Assembly (NCBI GenBank): GCA_017434855.1
Contig: JAFRUA010000074.1
Coordinates: 1 to 58,264 of the forward strand
Source: Clostridia bacterium
GTDB taxonomy: Bacteria; Bacillota; Clostridia; Oscillospirales; Acutalibacteraceae
Length of the DNA stretch: 58,264 bases
Reading direction: 5' to 3'
Shown here one piece after another: positions 1 to 8,071 of this stretch. Each line of letters begins with the position of its first letter. Position 1 is the first letter of the stretch. A program made the translations under genes and the position numbers. A model generated the notes under the pieces. It was not told the origin of the DNA and made no database searches. It saw only the letters and a list, made by a program, of their open reading frames with translations.

Positions 1-242
1 ACGAGAGGACCGGGATGGACGCACCGCTGGCGCACCAGTTATCATGCCAATGGTACAGCTGGGCAACTAAGTGCGGATCGGATAAACGCTGAAAGCATCT
101 AAGCGTGAAGCCGTCTCCAAGATCAGATATCCCATGGCGTAAGCCAGTAAGACCCCTCAAGGACTATGAGGTTGATAGGCTGCAGGTGTAAGTGTAGTGA
201 TACATTCAGCCAGGCAGTACTAATCGGTCGAGGGCTTGACCA
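1..242 (+). rRNA. 23S ribosomal RNA, 3' end (partial)
   Basis: The first 242 bases match the conserved 3' end of bacterial 23S rRNA: the sarcin-ricin-proximal stretch ACGAGAGGACCGGGATGGAC opens the window, followed by the AAGCATCTAAGCGTGAAGCC block and the terminal GTACTAATCGGTCGAGGGCT. The gene is cut by the window edge, so only the 3' end is present. The exact 3' end is estimated from the usual ending near CTTGACC. No 5S rRNA is recognisable between here and the hairpin at 333-352. Confidence 0.97.
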
Positions 243-332
243 TATTTCCTTGGTTCAAACTACAGTTACCCTCCGCATCAAACACGTTTTTGTTCAGTTT
301 TGAAGGTACATCATATCTTCATTTGGGGAAGG

Positions 333-364
333 GTCTGCCAAGATGTGCAGGCTTTTTCTTTTTT
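333..364 (+). terminator. Intrinsic terminator of the rRNA operon
   Basis: Stem GTCTGC (333-338) pairs with GCAGGC (347-352) around an 8-nt loop and is followed by a T-rich tract. It lies about 90 nt after the 23S end and would close the rRNA transcript. Confidence 0.6.
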
Positions 365-375
365 ATTGTTTTCTC

Positions 376-402
376 TTGCGTTTTCTGCTTTTATATGATA
401 AT
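376..402 (+). promoter_or_regulatory. Possible promoter of the InlB-repeat protein
   Basis: TTGCGT (376-381) and GATAAT (397-402) with a 15-bp spacer stand upstream of the ATG at 439. The spacer is short, so this is a weak call. Apart from this and the terminator, nothing else is visible between the rRNA and the gene. Confidence 0.3.
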
Positions 403-416
403 ATGAATCCATCCAA

Positions 417-2513
417 GTGATCAGAAAGGAGCATCGCTATGAAAAACTGCTTTCTCTGCTGTTGGCCGTGCTGCTGTGCGTGGGCTGCTTTGCTGTGGCG
501 GCGACCCCGGCAAGCGCGACCGTCAACCCGTCAAATTATAAGGTGGGCGACATCATTTCTTACGGCACCTATCCGCAAACGCGCGTCAACGCGACCAATT
601 CGCTCAGGAATGCCGTGGCCAACGCGACGTGGAAAAGTTACGGCTATGTGACCACCAAAAAAACCATTGACATGCAGTACGCTGATGTTGTGGTCAACGG
701 CTGGCGGTACCGCGCTGTGAAGTTTTCCGAATACCGTCCGTTCGACGAGCGGGGCGCATGCACGGAAGACAACTCCTATATGGACGATAACGGTTACACC
801 CCAAACACGACGTATTATTTCCGCTACGATCCGGTGAAATGGCGGGTTCTTGACCCCAACACGGGCCTTTTGATGTGCGAAAAGATCATCGACGCCCAAT
901 GCTTTTCCGAAAGCTTTCTTCTTGATACAAGCAACTTTGAGGTTCATGCCTATCAGGGCAGCAACCGAAAGGTCTATGCCAACGATTACGGAAAATCGTC
1001 GCTGCACAGCTTTGTGAGCTCCGTCATCGCTGCCGTTGCGTTTTCTGCAAACCAGATTGCCAATGTCAAGCAGGTGACGTCAAACAACGAGGCTTCGATC
1101 AGCACCAGCTATACCTATGTTTCGACCAAAGACAAAGTCCTGATCCCCAGCCAGGCCGACGTGCTTTCCACTGCCTGCGGCTTCAGCTCTTCGCGGGATG
1201 CAGACCCCCAGCGTGTGGCTTATGCGACCGATTATGCAAAATGCCAGGGTATCTTGGTATCTGACAACGGCGCCAGCGCATGGTGGCTGCGCACGCCTGC
1301 CGGTGAAACGTATATTTCACAGGTCATTAAGGGCAACGGCCAGTTTTACGGAAAAAAATACAACTGGTGGTATCAATGGTCGATTTGCGGCGTGCGGCCG
1401 ATGATCCATCTGACGCGTCTGGAGCAAAACACCTCGCAGTCGAATTGGCTGAGCTCTTCCGGAAAAGAGGACGCGAACTATACGGAAGTGTATTTTTCAA
1501 GCCAGTCCTTTGAAAACGGCACGGTGACCGGCGGCGGGCTTTATCGGTCCGGTGCTTCGGTTGTCGTCCGCGCGACTCCGGACGCGGGCAAGACCTTTGA
1601 TGGTTGGTACAACATTTCGGGTACCTGTTTATCGACCAGTACGTCCTATACCTTCACGCTTCCGACGAATGTCAGGAGCTATTACCTGAACCCGAAGTTC
1701 CGGAACTATTACAAGGTGACGGTGAACAAATCTCCCGGCGAGGGCGGCACGGTGACCGTGAGCAGTACGGAACCCAGGGTCGGAACGACTGTGGTTTTGG
1801 CGGCTGCGCCTGCGTCCGGCTACAACTTCCTCGGCTGGTACAAAGGCAGCACCAAGGTGAGTTCTGAGCTGGGCTATGTCTTCACTCCGACCGGCGACGT
1901 CACCCTGACCGCGAAATTTGAAAAAGCGACGTCCGGACAGTACACCGTTTCGGTCCGCGCCGAAGGCAACGGCACGGTCAGCGGCGGCGGCAGTTATGCG
2001 GCGGGGTCGACAGCCACTGTCACCGCCAGGTCCGGCAGCGGCGCGCGGTTTGAGGGCTGGTACGAGGGCAGCACCCGGGTATCGACCAGCGCGACCTATC
2101 AATTCACCGTGAACGGCAGCCGCACGCTGACGGCGAAGTTCAGCGGCAACGGTACCGTGGTGCGGCCGGACCAAAACAATGTCACCGTGGTCGCTTCACC
2201 CGCAGAGGGCGGCACGGTTTCGGGCGGCGGCAATGTGCCTGTTGGCGACAGCGTGAACGTCATTGCCACGCCGAACAGCGGCTGGCACTTTGTCGGCTGG
2301 TACATCGGCGACACCAAGGTCTCTGACAGCGCGGGGTACGCCTTTCCCATGGAGAGCGGCAAAACGACCCTGACCGCAAAGTTTGAGCAGGACGGCGCAT
2401 CGTCCGCAACCGTCTGCGCATGGTGCGGCGGCGACCACAGCGAAGGATTCTTCCAGATGATCATCGGCTGGTTCCACGGCATTCTGGCGCTGCTGCTCGG
2501 CGCGCGGTATTGA
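417..2513 (+). CDS. Secreted DUF6273 / InlB B-repeat protein, start region apparently frameshifted
   Basis: The predicted product is a Sec-secreted surface protein of about 690 residues. After a signal peptide (hydrophobic LLSLLLAVLL core, cleavage near ATPASA) come a DUF6273-type domain (about residues 40-345, with the WWLRTP and GVRPMIHL signatures) and four InlB-type B-repeats (about 360-665) with the usual G-W-Y and LTAKF motifs. The C-terminus carries the tail CAWCGGDHSEGFF plus an aromatic helix ending GARY, shared with other secreted proteins in this window. The open frame reaches back to GTG 417, which has no ribosome binding site. A good AAAGGAG (425-431) precedes ATG 439, but that ATG is one base out of frame: ATGAAAAACTG would read MKKLLSLLL if the A-run held six instead of five A. 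The ligand is unknown. Confidence 0.75.
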   Translation: MIRKEHRYEKLLSLLLAVLLCVGCFAVAATPASATVNPSNYKVGDIISYGTYPQTRVNATNSLRNAVANATWKSYGYVTTKKTIDMQYADVVVNGWRYRAVKFSEYRPFDERGACTEDNSYMDDNGYTPNTTYYFRYDPVKWRVLDPNTGLLMCEKIIDAQCFSESFLLDTSNFEVHAYQGSNRKVYANDYGKSSLHSFVSSVIAAVAFSANQIANVKQVTSNNEASISTSYTYVSTKDKVLIPSQADVLSTACGFSSSRDADPQRVAYATDYAKCQGILVSDNGASAWWLRTPAGETYISQVIKGNGQFYGKKYNWWYQWSICGVRPMIHLTRLEQNTSQSNWLSSSGKEDANYTEVYFSSQSFENGTVTGGGLYRSGASVVVRATPDAGKTFDGWYNISGTCLSTSTSYTFTLPTNVRSYYLNPKFRNYYKVTVNKSPGEGGTVTVSSTEPRVGTTVVLAAAPASGYNFLGWYKGSTKVSSELGYVFTPTGDVTLTAKFEKATSGQYTVSVRAEGNGTVSGGGSYAAGSTATVTARSGSGARFEGWYEGSTRVSTSATYQFTVNGSRTLTAKFSGNGTVVRPDQNNVTVVASPAEGGTVSGGGNVPVGDSVNVIATPNSGWHFVGWYIGDTKVSDSAGYAFPMESGKTTLTAKFEQDGASSATVCAWCGGDHSEGFFQMIIGWFHGILALLLGARY

Positions 2514-2517
2514 GCTT

Positions 2518-2542
2518 TTAGCCGTTAGCGGTCAGCAGTCAG
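2518..2542. repeat. Heptanucleotide repeat (TTAGCSG-type)
   Basis: Three to four imperfect copies of a 7-bp unit (TTAGCCG, TTAGCGG, TCAGCAG, TCAG) lie directly after the stop codon of the InlB-repeat gene. Related arrays occur at 22988, 24930 and 38412, each beside a gene end. Confidence 0.6.
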
Positions 2543-2552
2543 AAACATAAAG

Positions 2553-2584
2553 CGAACGCCCTCCTTGCATCAGGGGGACGTTCG
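2553..2584 (+). terminator. Hairpin after the InlB-repeat gene
   Basis: CGAACG (2553-2558) pairs with CGTTCG (2579-2584), and an inner C/G-rich stem continues toward the loop. No strong T-run follows, so it may act together with the next hairpin. Confidence 0.4.
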
Positions 2585-2592
2585 TTGATTGC

Positions 2593-2629
2593 AAAAAAAA
2601 CCGTCGGAGCTTTCCGGCGGATCTTTTTT
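2593..2629. terminator. Bidirectional intrinsic terminator
   Basis: CCGTCGGA (2601-2608) pairs with TCCGGCGG (2613-2620) with one G-T wobble. A T-run follows on the plus strand (2623-2629) and an A-run precedes it (2593-2600), so it can end both the rightward secreted-protein gene and leftward galM. Confidence 0.75.
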
Positions 2630-2642
2630 ATGCACACGGTGG

Positions 2643-3683
2643 TTACACCTTGAAGATCGTCAGGCTGTCGAACGGCTCGCCCGGCTGGAACGTGCACTGC
2701 GGAAAGGCGGGCTGGTTCGGCGTGTCGGGGTAATACTGCGTTTCGAGGCAGAAGCCGAAATGCTTTTGCAGCGCGACGCCGCCCTTGCCGGTTTCGCTGC
2801 CGTCAAGGAAGTTGCCGGTGTAAAGCTGCACGCCGGGCAGGTCGGTATAAACCTCCAGCTTGCGGCCGCTGGCCGGGTCGGTCGCCTTTGCGGCCAGGCG
2901 CAGGGCGCCGGGTTCGCCGCTGATGCAGAAGTTGTGGTCGTACCCGCGGCACTGCGTGAGCTGCTCGTCGGCGGCGGTAATGTCGCGGCCGATCGGCTTT
3001 GCCGTGCGAAAATCAAAGGCTGTGCCGGTCACGTCGCGCAGTTCGCCGGTCGGGATGCTCTGTGCGTCCGTCGGGGTATAGGCGTCGCAGCACAGCATCA
3101 GCTCGGTGCCGAGCACGTCGCCGTTCGCAGCGCCGCCGAGGTTGAAATAGGCGTGGTTGGTGAGGTTCAGCACGGTCGCCTTGTCACTGACAGCGTGGTA
3201 GTGAACTTCCAGCTCGTTGTGGTCGGTCAGCACATACTTCACAGTGACGTCGATGTTTCCGGGAAAGCCTTCGGCGCCGTCCGGCATGTGATGGGCGAAC
3301 TCCACGGCGTTGTCGTCGGTGATGATCGCGGTCCACAGCGCGCTGCTGAATTCGCCGCCGCCGTGCAGGCAGGTGACGCCGTTTTCATTCTTTGTGACGT
3401 TGTACGCTGTGCCGTTGACGGTGAATTTGCCGCCGCACAGCCGGTTCGCGTACGGGCCGATGATCTCGCCGGCATAGGTCGTGGTGGCCAAATGCCCGGC
3501 AATATTGTCAAACCCGACGATGATGTCGCCCTTGACGCCGTCGCGGTCGGGGCAGGTGAAGGCCTGCAGGGTCGCGCCGCGCGTGATGATCGCCGCCGTG
3601 ACGCCGTTGTTGTTTTCGATTTCGTACTGATAAACGGCTCTGCCGTCCGGCAGGGTGTCAAACAAGGTCTTTTTGACGCTCAT
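2643..3683 (-). CDS. galM: Aldose 1-epimerase (galactose mutarotase)
   Basis: The enzyme interconverts alpha and beta anomers of aldoses such as galactose and glucose in the cytoplasm. The 346-residue length is standard for GalM. Visible family motifs are GPYANRL with the following KFTVNG, the LHGGG strand, NLTNHAYFNLGG with the catalytic-type His, GYDHNF, LPGVQLYTGNFLDG and the C-terminal GFCLETQYYPDTPNQPAFP. There is no signal peptide. The ATG is preceded by AGAAAGAAGG. The gene stands alone between two terminator-like hairpins and is not next to other Leloir-pathway genes, so it may serve general sugar use. Confidence 0.93.
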   Translation of the reverse strand: MSVKKTLFDTLPDGRAVYQYEIENNNGVTAAIITRGATLQAFTCPDRDGVKGDIIVGFDNIAGHLATTTYAGEIIGPYANRLCGGKFTVNGTAYNVTKNENGVTCLHGGGEFSSALWTAIITDDNAVEFAHHMPDGAEGFPGNIDVTVKYVLTDHNELEVHYHAVSDKATVLNLTNHAYFNLGGAANGDVLGTELMLCCDAYTPTDAQSIPTGELRDVTGTAFDFRTAKPIGRDITAADEQLTQCRGYDHNFCISGEPGALRLAAKATDPASGRKLEVYTDLPGVQLYTGNFLDGSETGKGGVALQKHFGFCLETQYYPDTPNQPAFPQCTFQPGEPFDSLTIFKV

Positions 3684-3709
3684 GTGGGAACCTTCTTTCT
3701 GAAAGATTG

Positions 3710-3749
3710 CTGTCCGGTACCGGAGCCAACATTCCCCGGTGCCGGACAG
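3710..3749 (-). terminator. Long hairpin between galM and the first zinc-ribbon gene
   Basis: A 14-bp stem (3710-3723 with 3736-3749, one G-T pair) lies just downstream of the leftward gene ending at 3805. The T-tract after it on the minus strand is weak. Confidence 0.5.
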
Positions 3750-3804
3750 GATTGGATGCTGTTATTCTGCTTGTGATTTTTTGATACGGGTCAGGGAGTG
3801 GAAA

Positions 3805-4983
3805 TCATCCGAGGATATTCTCTTCTTCATCCGGTCCGGGTTCTGCCCAACTGTCACTGTCAGTGGCTTCGGACGTATCCGGTGAGGTTTCTGTCATACT
3901 GAATTGAGCCGGCGCCTTTGGTGCCGAAGGCTCGGTTGCAGGGGTTGTCCCTGTCTGATAACTGTTGAGGCCTTCAGGAATGATCTCAAAGATTTTCCAT
4001 TCGCCGCCGATCTTTACCAGCGTGATGCGGATGTTTGCCGTGTTGCCGTCAGCCATTTTTTCGCTGTGTGCCACCATGGTCTTGGCGTCTTCAACTTGTG
4101 GTGCGAAATCCTTGAAGTCATCCATTGCATCTTCATTTTTTGTTGCAGTCAGCGGAAGTTGACTTTTATTGCCATCTTTGAAATCATAGGTCGCACTGCT
4201 TCCGTCCGGCTCCTCAACCGTGTAATTGCCACCATCGAAATAAGCAACCGTAACGCCGATTTTGTTACGATAGACATCATAATCAACAGGGTTGCATGGA
4301 ATTTGGTTCCTTCGGCTGTAGTAAGCGACATAAAACGCTGCATCGACACAGTCTTCTTTTTTCAGTGTATCTTGTTTGAACTCATCGTCCGGTTCGGTTG
4401 CCGGATTCAGCGCTTCGATGCAATAATCAAACAAGGCCTTTTCCGATGCCCGGCGCGGCGGCAAAGCGGTGGTCGGTTCGGTTGTTGTGGTCGGTGTCGG
4501 CGCTGCCTGTGTTGCCTGCGTTGTATTCTTGGCGTCATCTTCACTGCCGCGATTTTTCCACCAGCGGTATCCGATATAGCCGCCGGCGCCAAGCAGCGCG
4601 ACGATCAGCACGATGAGCACGACGATTTTCCAGCCGCCCTTCGCTTTGAACTTGGGCGCGTCGTCCTCTGCTTTGGGCGCCTTTGGCGCTTTGCCGGCTT
4701 TGAGTTTTTTGGTCTTGGTCGGCGTCGGGGCGGGAACGCCGGCGTTCAGCGCGGCGTCTTGTGCGGCCTGGGCGGCGCGCACTTTGTCGACCGGCAGCAG
4801 TTGGGTGGACTGTTCAACGGGAGCGCCCTGATCCGCCGGGGGCGTCGGGTCCTTTTGAGGCGGGGTCTGCTTGCGCAGCCGCGCGGCGGTGTTTGGCCGC
4901 GGCGTGGTGAGCAGCCGGGTGCCGCAGTTCGGGCAGAATGCGGTGCCGTCCGGAAGTTGATTTCCGCAGTGGTTACATGTCAT
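3805..4983 (-). CDS. Zinc-ribbon membrane protein with extracytoplasmic domain (paralog 1)
   Basis: This is a 392-residue membrane protein of unknown function. It opens with a short zinc ribbon (CNHCG at residues 3-7 and CPNCGTRL near 18-25), then a Pro/Lys-rich cytoplasmic linker. A single membrane segment (about 118-138, IVVLIVLIVALLGAGGYIGY) and a Thr/Ala-rich spacer follow. The extracytoplasmic domain of about 180 residues ends in a GGEWKIFEIIPEG motif, and the C-terminus is Asp/Glu-rich. The same plan recurs in the next two genes on this strand, so the three form a tandem paralog set. The ATG follows AAAGGAGCG. Known relatives are generic zinc-ribbon domain-containing proteins; no enzyme signature is visible. 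Confidence 0.75.
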   Translation of the reverse strand: MTCNHCGNQLPDGTAFCPNCGTRLLTTPRPNTAARLRKQTPPQKDPTPPADQGAPVEQSTQLLPVDKVRAAQAAQDAALNAGVPAPTPTKTKKLKAGKAPKAPKAEDDAPKFKAKGGWKIVVLIVLIVALLGAGGYIGYRWWKNRGSEDDAKNTTQATQAAPTPTTTTEPTTALPPRRASEKALFDYCIEALNPATEPDDEFKQDTLKKEDCVDAAFYVAYYSRRNQIPCNPVDYDVYRNKIGVTVAYFDGGNYTVEEPDGSSATYDFKDGNKSQLPLTATKNEDAMDDFKDFAPQVEDAKTMVAHSEKMADGNTANIRITLVKIGGEWKIFEIIPEGLNSYQTGTTPATEPSAPKAPAQFSMTETSPDTSEATDSDSWAEPGPDEEENILG

Positions 4984-5022
4984 AGTGATCGCTCCTTTTC
5001 GGCGCTGATGTATGGGTTAAAA

Positions 5023-6366
5023 TCAGTCGGGCAGTGTAAACTCAGGTTCTTCGTCCTGAGATGTGTCTGTATCCGTTTCCGATGTCGGTTCGTTGGGAAT
5101 AACATTGCCCGGCACCTCAGAGGTCAAGGTGGGTGTTTCGGTGGCTTGTGCGCTGCCCGGTTGTGTGGCTGTGGGCGGCGCCGGTGTTGCGGTCGTACCG
5201 TTGGGCGCGGTTGTCGTTGTTGTGGAGGAATCTGCCGCCTCTGTGGGATCGGATGTGGAAGTAGGCGCTGTCGGTTCTGTCGGTTCTGTTGTAACAACGT
5301 TGCCGTTTTCATCGGTGACAGGCTCTTTCACAATATACTGTGCAAATACTTCCGGATAATCTTCAAATTCGATGGAGAAGATTTTCCACTCGCTGTCGAT
5401 CTTGATGAGCGTTACAAGAATTTCATGTTCACTGACCATGGTGCTCATATACAGCCTTATGGAATCATTGACGTTGACGGTTTGTTGATCTCCCAACTGA
5501 TAGGCGGGCTTAAAATCACTGGGTGAGGAGCTTGCAAATCGCGGACTCTCAATCGTCACTTCGCCCTGCGCCTGGCCAAAATCATAAGTATCGACGCGCG
5601 TGTCAGATTCAATGGCGGTGACAGAAGCGGTTCCGTGCTCAAGATAAGCAAAAACGAAGCCCTTTAAATCTTCAAAGTTTTTGGTGATCGGGGTGAAGTC
5701 GGTCACAAGCTTGGCAGAATCCGCGTGCAGGTCTTTCCAGTACGCAACATAAAAATCATCGCTGACCCAGTCGTTCTCGATCTGTTCCGGCGCCTTATCG
5801 TTCAGTGCCTGCTGGCATTTCAGCGCCAGCTCGGTCGCCTTTTCCATGCTGCTGGGTTCGGCGGCCTGTTCGGTGGCTGTCTCGGTCTGTTCGCCCTTGC
5901 CGTCTTTATCCTTTTTAAAGATCAGGTCCTTGGCAAACATGCCGCCCACAGCGCCCACGATCAGCGCCGCGATGAGCAGCAGCACCACGGCAAATTTCCC
6001 GGCGCCGCCCTTTTTCTTCGGTGCGGGGGCCGGTGTCCGCTTTTGCGGGGCAGGCTTGCGCTTGTTTTGCTGCGCGGCGCGCGACGGCTGGGTTTTCGGC
6101 GCCGGCGCGGTGGGCTGGGTCGGCTGTGCCGTCACGGTGGGTTGATTGGTCACGGCAGGCTGCGGGATCGGCTGCGGCGCCGGCGGTGCAGGCTGATAGA
6201 TCGGCGGCTGCGGCGCGGTGTACGGACCCGGCTGCGGCAGCGGCGTGGTCGCGGTGTCGTCGATGGTGACGGTCTTGGTGTCGTCGTCAGAAAGCATGAT
6301 GTTTCCGCAGTTGGTGCAGAATTGTGCGCCGTCGTGAAGCGGTGCACCGCATTTGTTGCAATTCAT
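5023..6366 (-). CDS. Zinc-ribbon membrane protein with extracytoplasmic domain (paralog 2)
   Basis: The 447-residue product repeats the plan of its neighbour: zinc ribbon (CNKCG and CTNCG within the first 22 residues), a long Pro/Gln-rich linker, one membrane segment (about 128-147, FAVVLLLIAALIVGAVGGMF), then an extracytoplasmic domain ending in SEWKIFSIEFED. A Thr/Pro/Ser-rich low-complexity tail of about 100 residues, as in cell-wall-spanning stalks, closes the protein. ATG is preceded by AAAGGAGCG. The gap to paralog 1 is about 40 bp, so co-transcription is likely. The conserved WKIF motif before the tail is shared with the first copy, suggesting the same fold with diverged surfaces. Confidence 0.75.
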   Translation of the reverse strand: MNCNKCGAPLHDGAQFCTNCGNIMLSDDDTKTVTIDDTATTPLPQPGPYTAPQPPIYQPAPPAPQPIPQPAVTNQPTVTAQPTQPTAPAPKTQPSRAAQQNKRKPAPQKRTPAPAPKKKGGAGKFAVVLLLIAALIVGAVGGMFAKDLIFKKDKDGKGEQTETATEQAAEPSSMEKATELALKCQQALNDKAPEQIENDWVSDDFYVAYWKDLHADSAKLVTDFTPITKNFEDLKGFVFAYLEHGTASVTAIESDTRVDTYDFGQAQGEVTIESPRFASSSPSDFKPAYQLGDQQTVNVNDSIRLYMSTMVSEHEILVTLIKIDSEWKIFSIEFEDYPEVFAQYIVKEPVTDENGNVVTTEPTEPTAPTSTSDPTEAADSSTTTTTAPNGTTATPAPPTATQPGSAQATETPTLTSEVPGNVIPNEPTSETDTDTSQDEEPEFTLPD

Positions 6367-6396
6367 ATCGTTCGCTCCTTTAATTTGATAATGAAA

Positions 6397-7566
6397 TTAT
6401 GAACCCTGGTTGTCTGCCGACATTGACAAAACTCTCCATGCTTTTTCACCTTCAAGTTTTACCAGTGTGGTGCGGACTTTGGCGTCCTTATCCACAGTAA
6501 AGACGCGCACTTCCCGGATGGTGAATGTTTCTTCTTTTTTTCCATCGTCATAGGAGAAGGTCTTTCCGACCAGTTCAGACCGCAGCGCTGCGACGGCGTC
6601 GTCGTTGACTTCCTCGGGGATGATTTTTTCTTTTTCAAAATCTTCCAGTTGATCCGGGTCCCCTTTGCCGAAATCAAAGGTCTGTTCTTCTGCGTACCCC
6701 TTCAGGCCGAAGGTGACTTCTCCGCCTGAAAAGAACAAGAACGCGGTACTGTTTTTGTCGGCGGCATATTTGAGAATGTCTTCTCTGACCTTCTTTATGT
6801 CATTGCCATAGTCTTCTTTGAAAATCTTTTCCCAATCTTTGCCGTTCCTGCTCATTTGATCGATGTAATAGGCACAAAGGAAATTGTCGCTGACCAAAAC
6901 ATCGTTGATGGCGGACTGATCTTCCTCCTCCAGCGCATCCATGCAGGTCAAAACGACTTTTTCCGCGATCCAGTACTGGTGATTGATCTTGTGCTGCCCA
7001 TACAGGAACCACGCGGTGGTGAACCCGCCGCCGGCGCCGATCACCAGCGCAAACACCAGTGCGCAGATCACGATGATGCGGCCGATCTTGCTGTGCTTTT
7101 CGGGTGCTTCGGGGGCTGCGGGCGCGTCCGGAATATATTGCTCCGGCGCAAACGCGTCGGATGCAAACCGATCCGGTGCAAACTGGTCCGGCGTCAGGAT
7201 ATCCTGCGCAGGCAGAGCCTGCCCGCCGTGCTGGTTTTGCGGCGGCTGCGGATAGCCCGGCGCGGGCGAATACTGCGGCTGCTGGGCCTGCTGCGGATAC
7301 GGCCGGCGGTTGGCCGGCGGCTGCTGGCGTGCCGGTTGGCTTTGCGGCGGCGGGGTCTGCCGATACTGCGGCCGTGCCGGCGGCTGGTGATATTGCGGCG
7401 GCCGGTTCGGCGTTTGCGGTTTCACTTCCCGCGGCAGCGCGACCGTTGCCGCGCCCTGGTCGTTCATCGGTTCTGCAGGCGGCGCAGGCGCAGCGCACGA
7501 CGCCCCGCAGATCGGACAAAACAGCGCTTCGTCCGGAATGGACGCGCCGCATTTTTTACAAATCAT
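6397..7566 (-). CDS. Zinc-ribbon membrane protein with extracytoplasmic domain (paralog 3)
   Basis: The start is taken at ATG 7566 (MICKKCGASI) because AAGGAGCG lies just upstream and the zinc ribbon begins there, as in both paralogs; the open frame further upstream overlaps rlmH. The 389-residue product has CKKCG and CPICG cysteine pairs, a Gln/Pro/Tyr-rich linker, one membrane segment (IIVICALVFALVIGAGGGFTT) and an extracytoplasmic domain ending KAWRVLSMSADNQGS. It lacks the long C-terminal stalk of paralog 2. It lies 14 bp downstream of rlmH, so it may be read from the same transcript. Function unknown. Confidence 0.75.
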   Translation of the reverse strand: MICKKCGASIPDEALFCPICGASCAAPAPPAEPMNDQGAATVALPREVKPQTPNRPPQYHQPPARPQYRQTPPPQSQPARQQPPANRRPYPQQAQQPQYSPAPGYPQPPQNQHGGQALPAQDILTPDQFAPDRFASDAFAPEQYIPDAPAAPEAPEKHSKIGRIIVICALVFALVIGAGGGFTTAWFLYGQHKINHQYWIAEKVVLTCMDALEEEDQSAINDVLVSDNFLCAYYIDQMSRNGKDWEKIFKEDYGNDIKKVREDILKYAADKNSTAFLFFSGGEVTFGLKGYAEEQTFDFGKGDPDQLEDFEKEKIIPEEVNDDAVAALRSELVGKTFSYDDGKKEETFTIREVRVFTVDKDAKVRTTLVKLEGEKAWRVLSMSADNQGS

Positions 7567-7580
7567 GATTTTTTCGCTCC

Positions 7581-8063
7581 TTACTTGTGATACTTCGTTC
7601 CGCGCTCGATTTGAACGGCGCGATACAGCTGCTCCAGCAAAATCACACGAAACAACTGGTGCGGAAAGGTCATCGGGCTGACCGACAGCTTCAGGTCGCT
7701 GCGCCGCTTCACAGCGTCTGACAGGCCAAACGACCCGCCGATGATGAAAACAACGCTGCTTTTCCCGCGCAGAGCAAAGTCTGACAACAGGGCGCTGAAC
7801 GCCTCTGACGAAACCGACTTTCCTTCCACACACAGCGCAAAGACGGCTGCATTTTCCGGTACCTTTTCCAGAATCCGCTTTTCTTCCGCAGCCAGGGCGG
7901 CGTCAATCTGCTTTTGCGACGGCGCGTCCGGCAGCTTTTCCGCCGGCAGCTCCACAATGTTGAGTTTGCAGTCTGCCGACAGTCGTTTTTGATATTCGGC
8001 GGCGGCATCGCGCAAATACGGCTCTTTCAATTTTCCGATACAGAGGATGGTGAACGTTTTCAT
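7581..8063 (-). CDS. rlmH: 23S rRNA (pseudouridine1915-N3)-methyltransferase RlmH
   Basis: RlmH methylates N3 of pseudouridine 1915 in helix 69 of 23S rRNA using S-adenosylmethionine. The 160-residue length is typical. Family motifs are visible: the N-terminal ILCIGKLKEPYLRDAAAEY, the SPOUT knot segment VVFIIGGSFGLSDAV, and the C-terminal LSVSPMTFPHQLFRVILLEQLYRA. Eight bases separate it from the upstream MBL-fold gene, an arrangement also common in Firmicutes where walJ and rlmH are neighbours. Confidence 0.95.
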   Translation of the reverse strand: MKTFTILCIGKLKEPYLRDAAAEYQKRLSADCKLNIVELPAEKLPDAPSQKQIDAALAAEEKRILEKVPENAAVFALCVEGKSVSSEAFSALLSDFALRGKSSVVFIIGGSFGLSDAVKRRSDLKLSVSPMTFPHQLFRVILLEQLYRAVQIERGTKYHK

Positions 8064-8071
8064 ACCGCACC

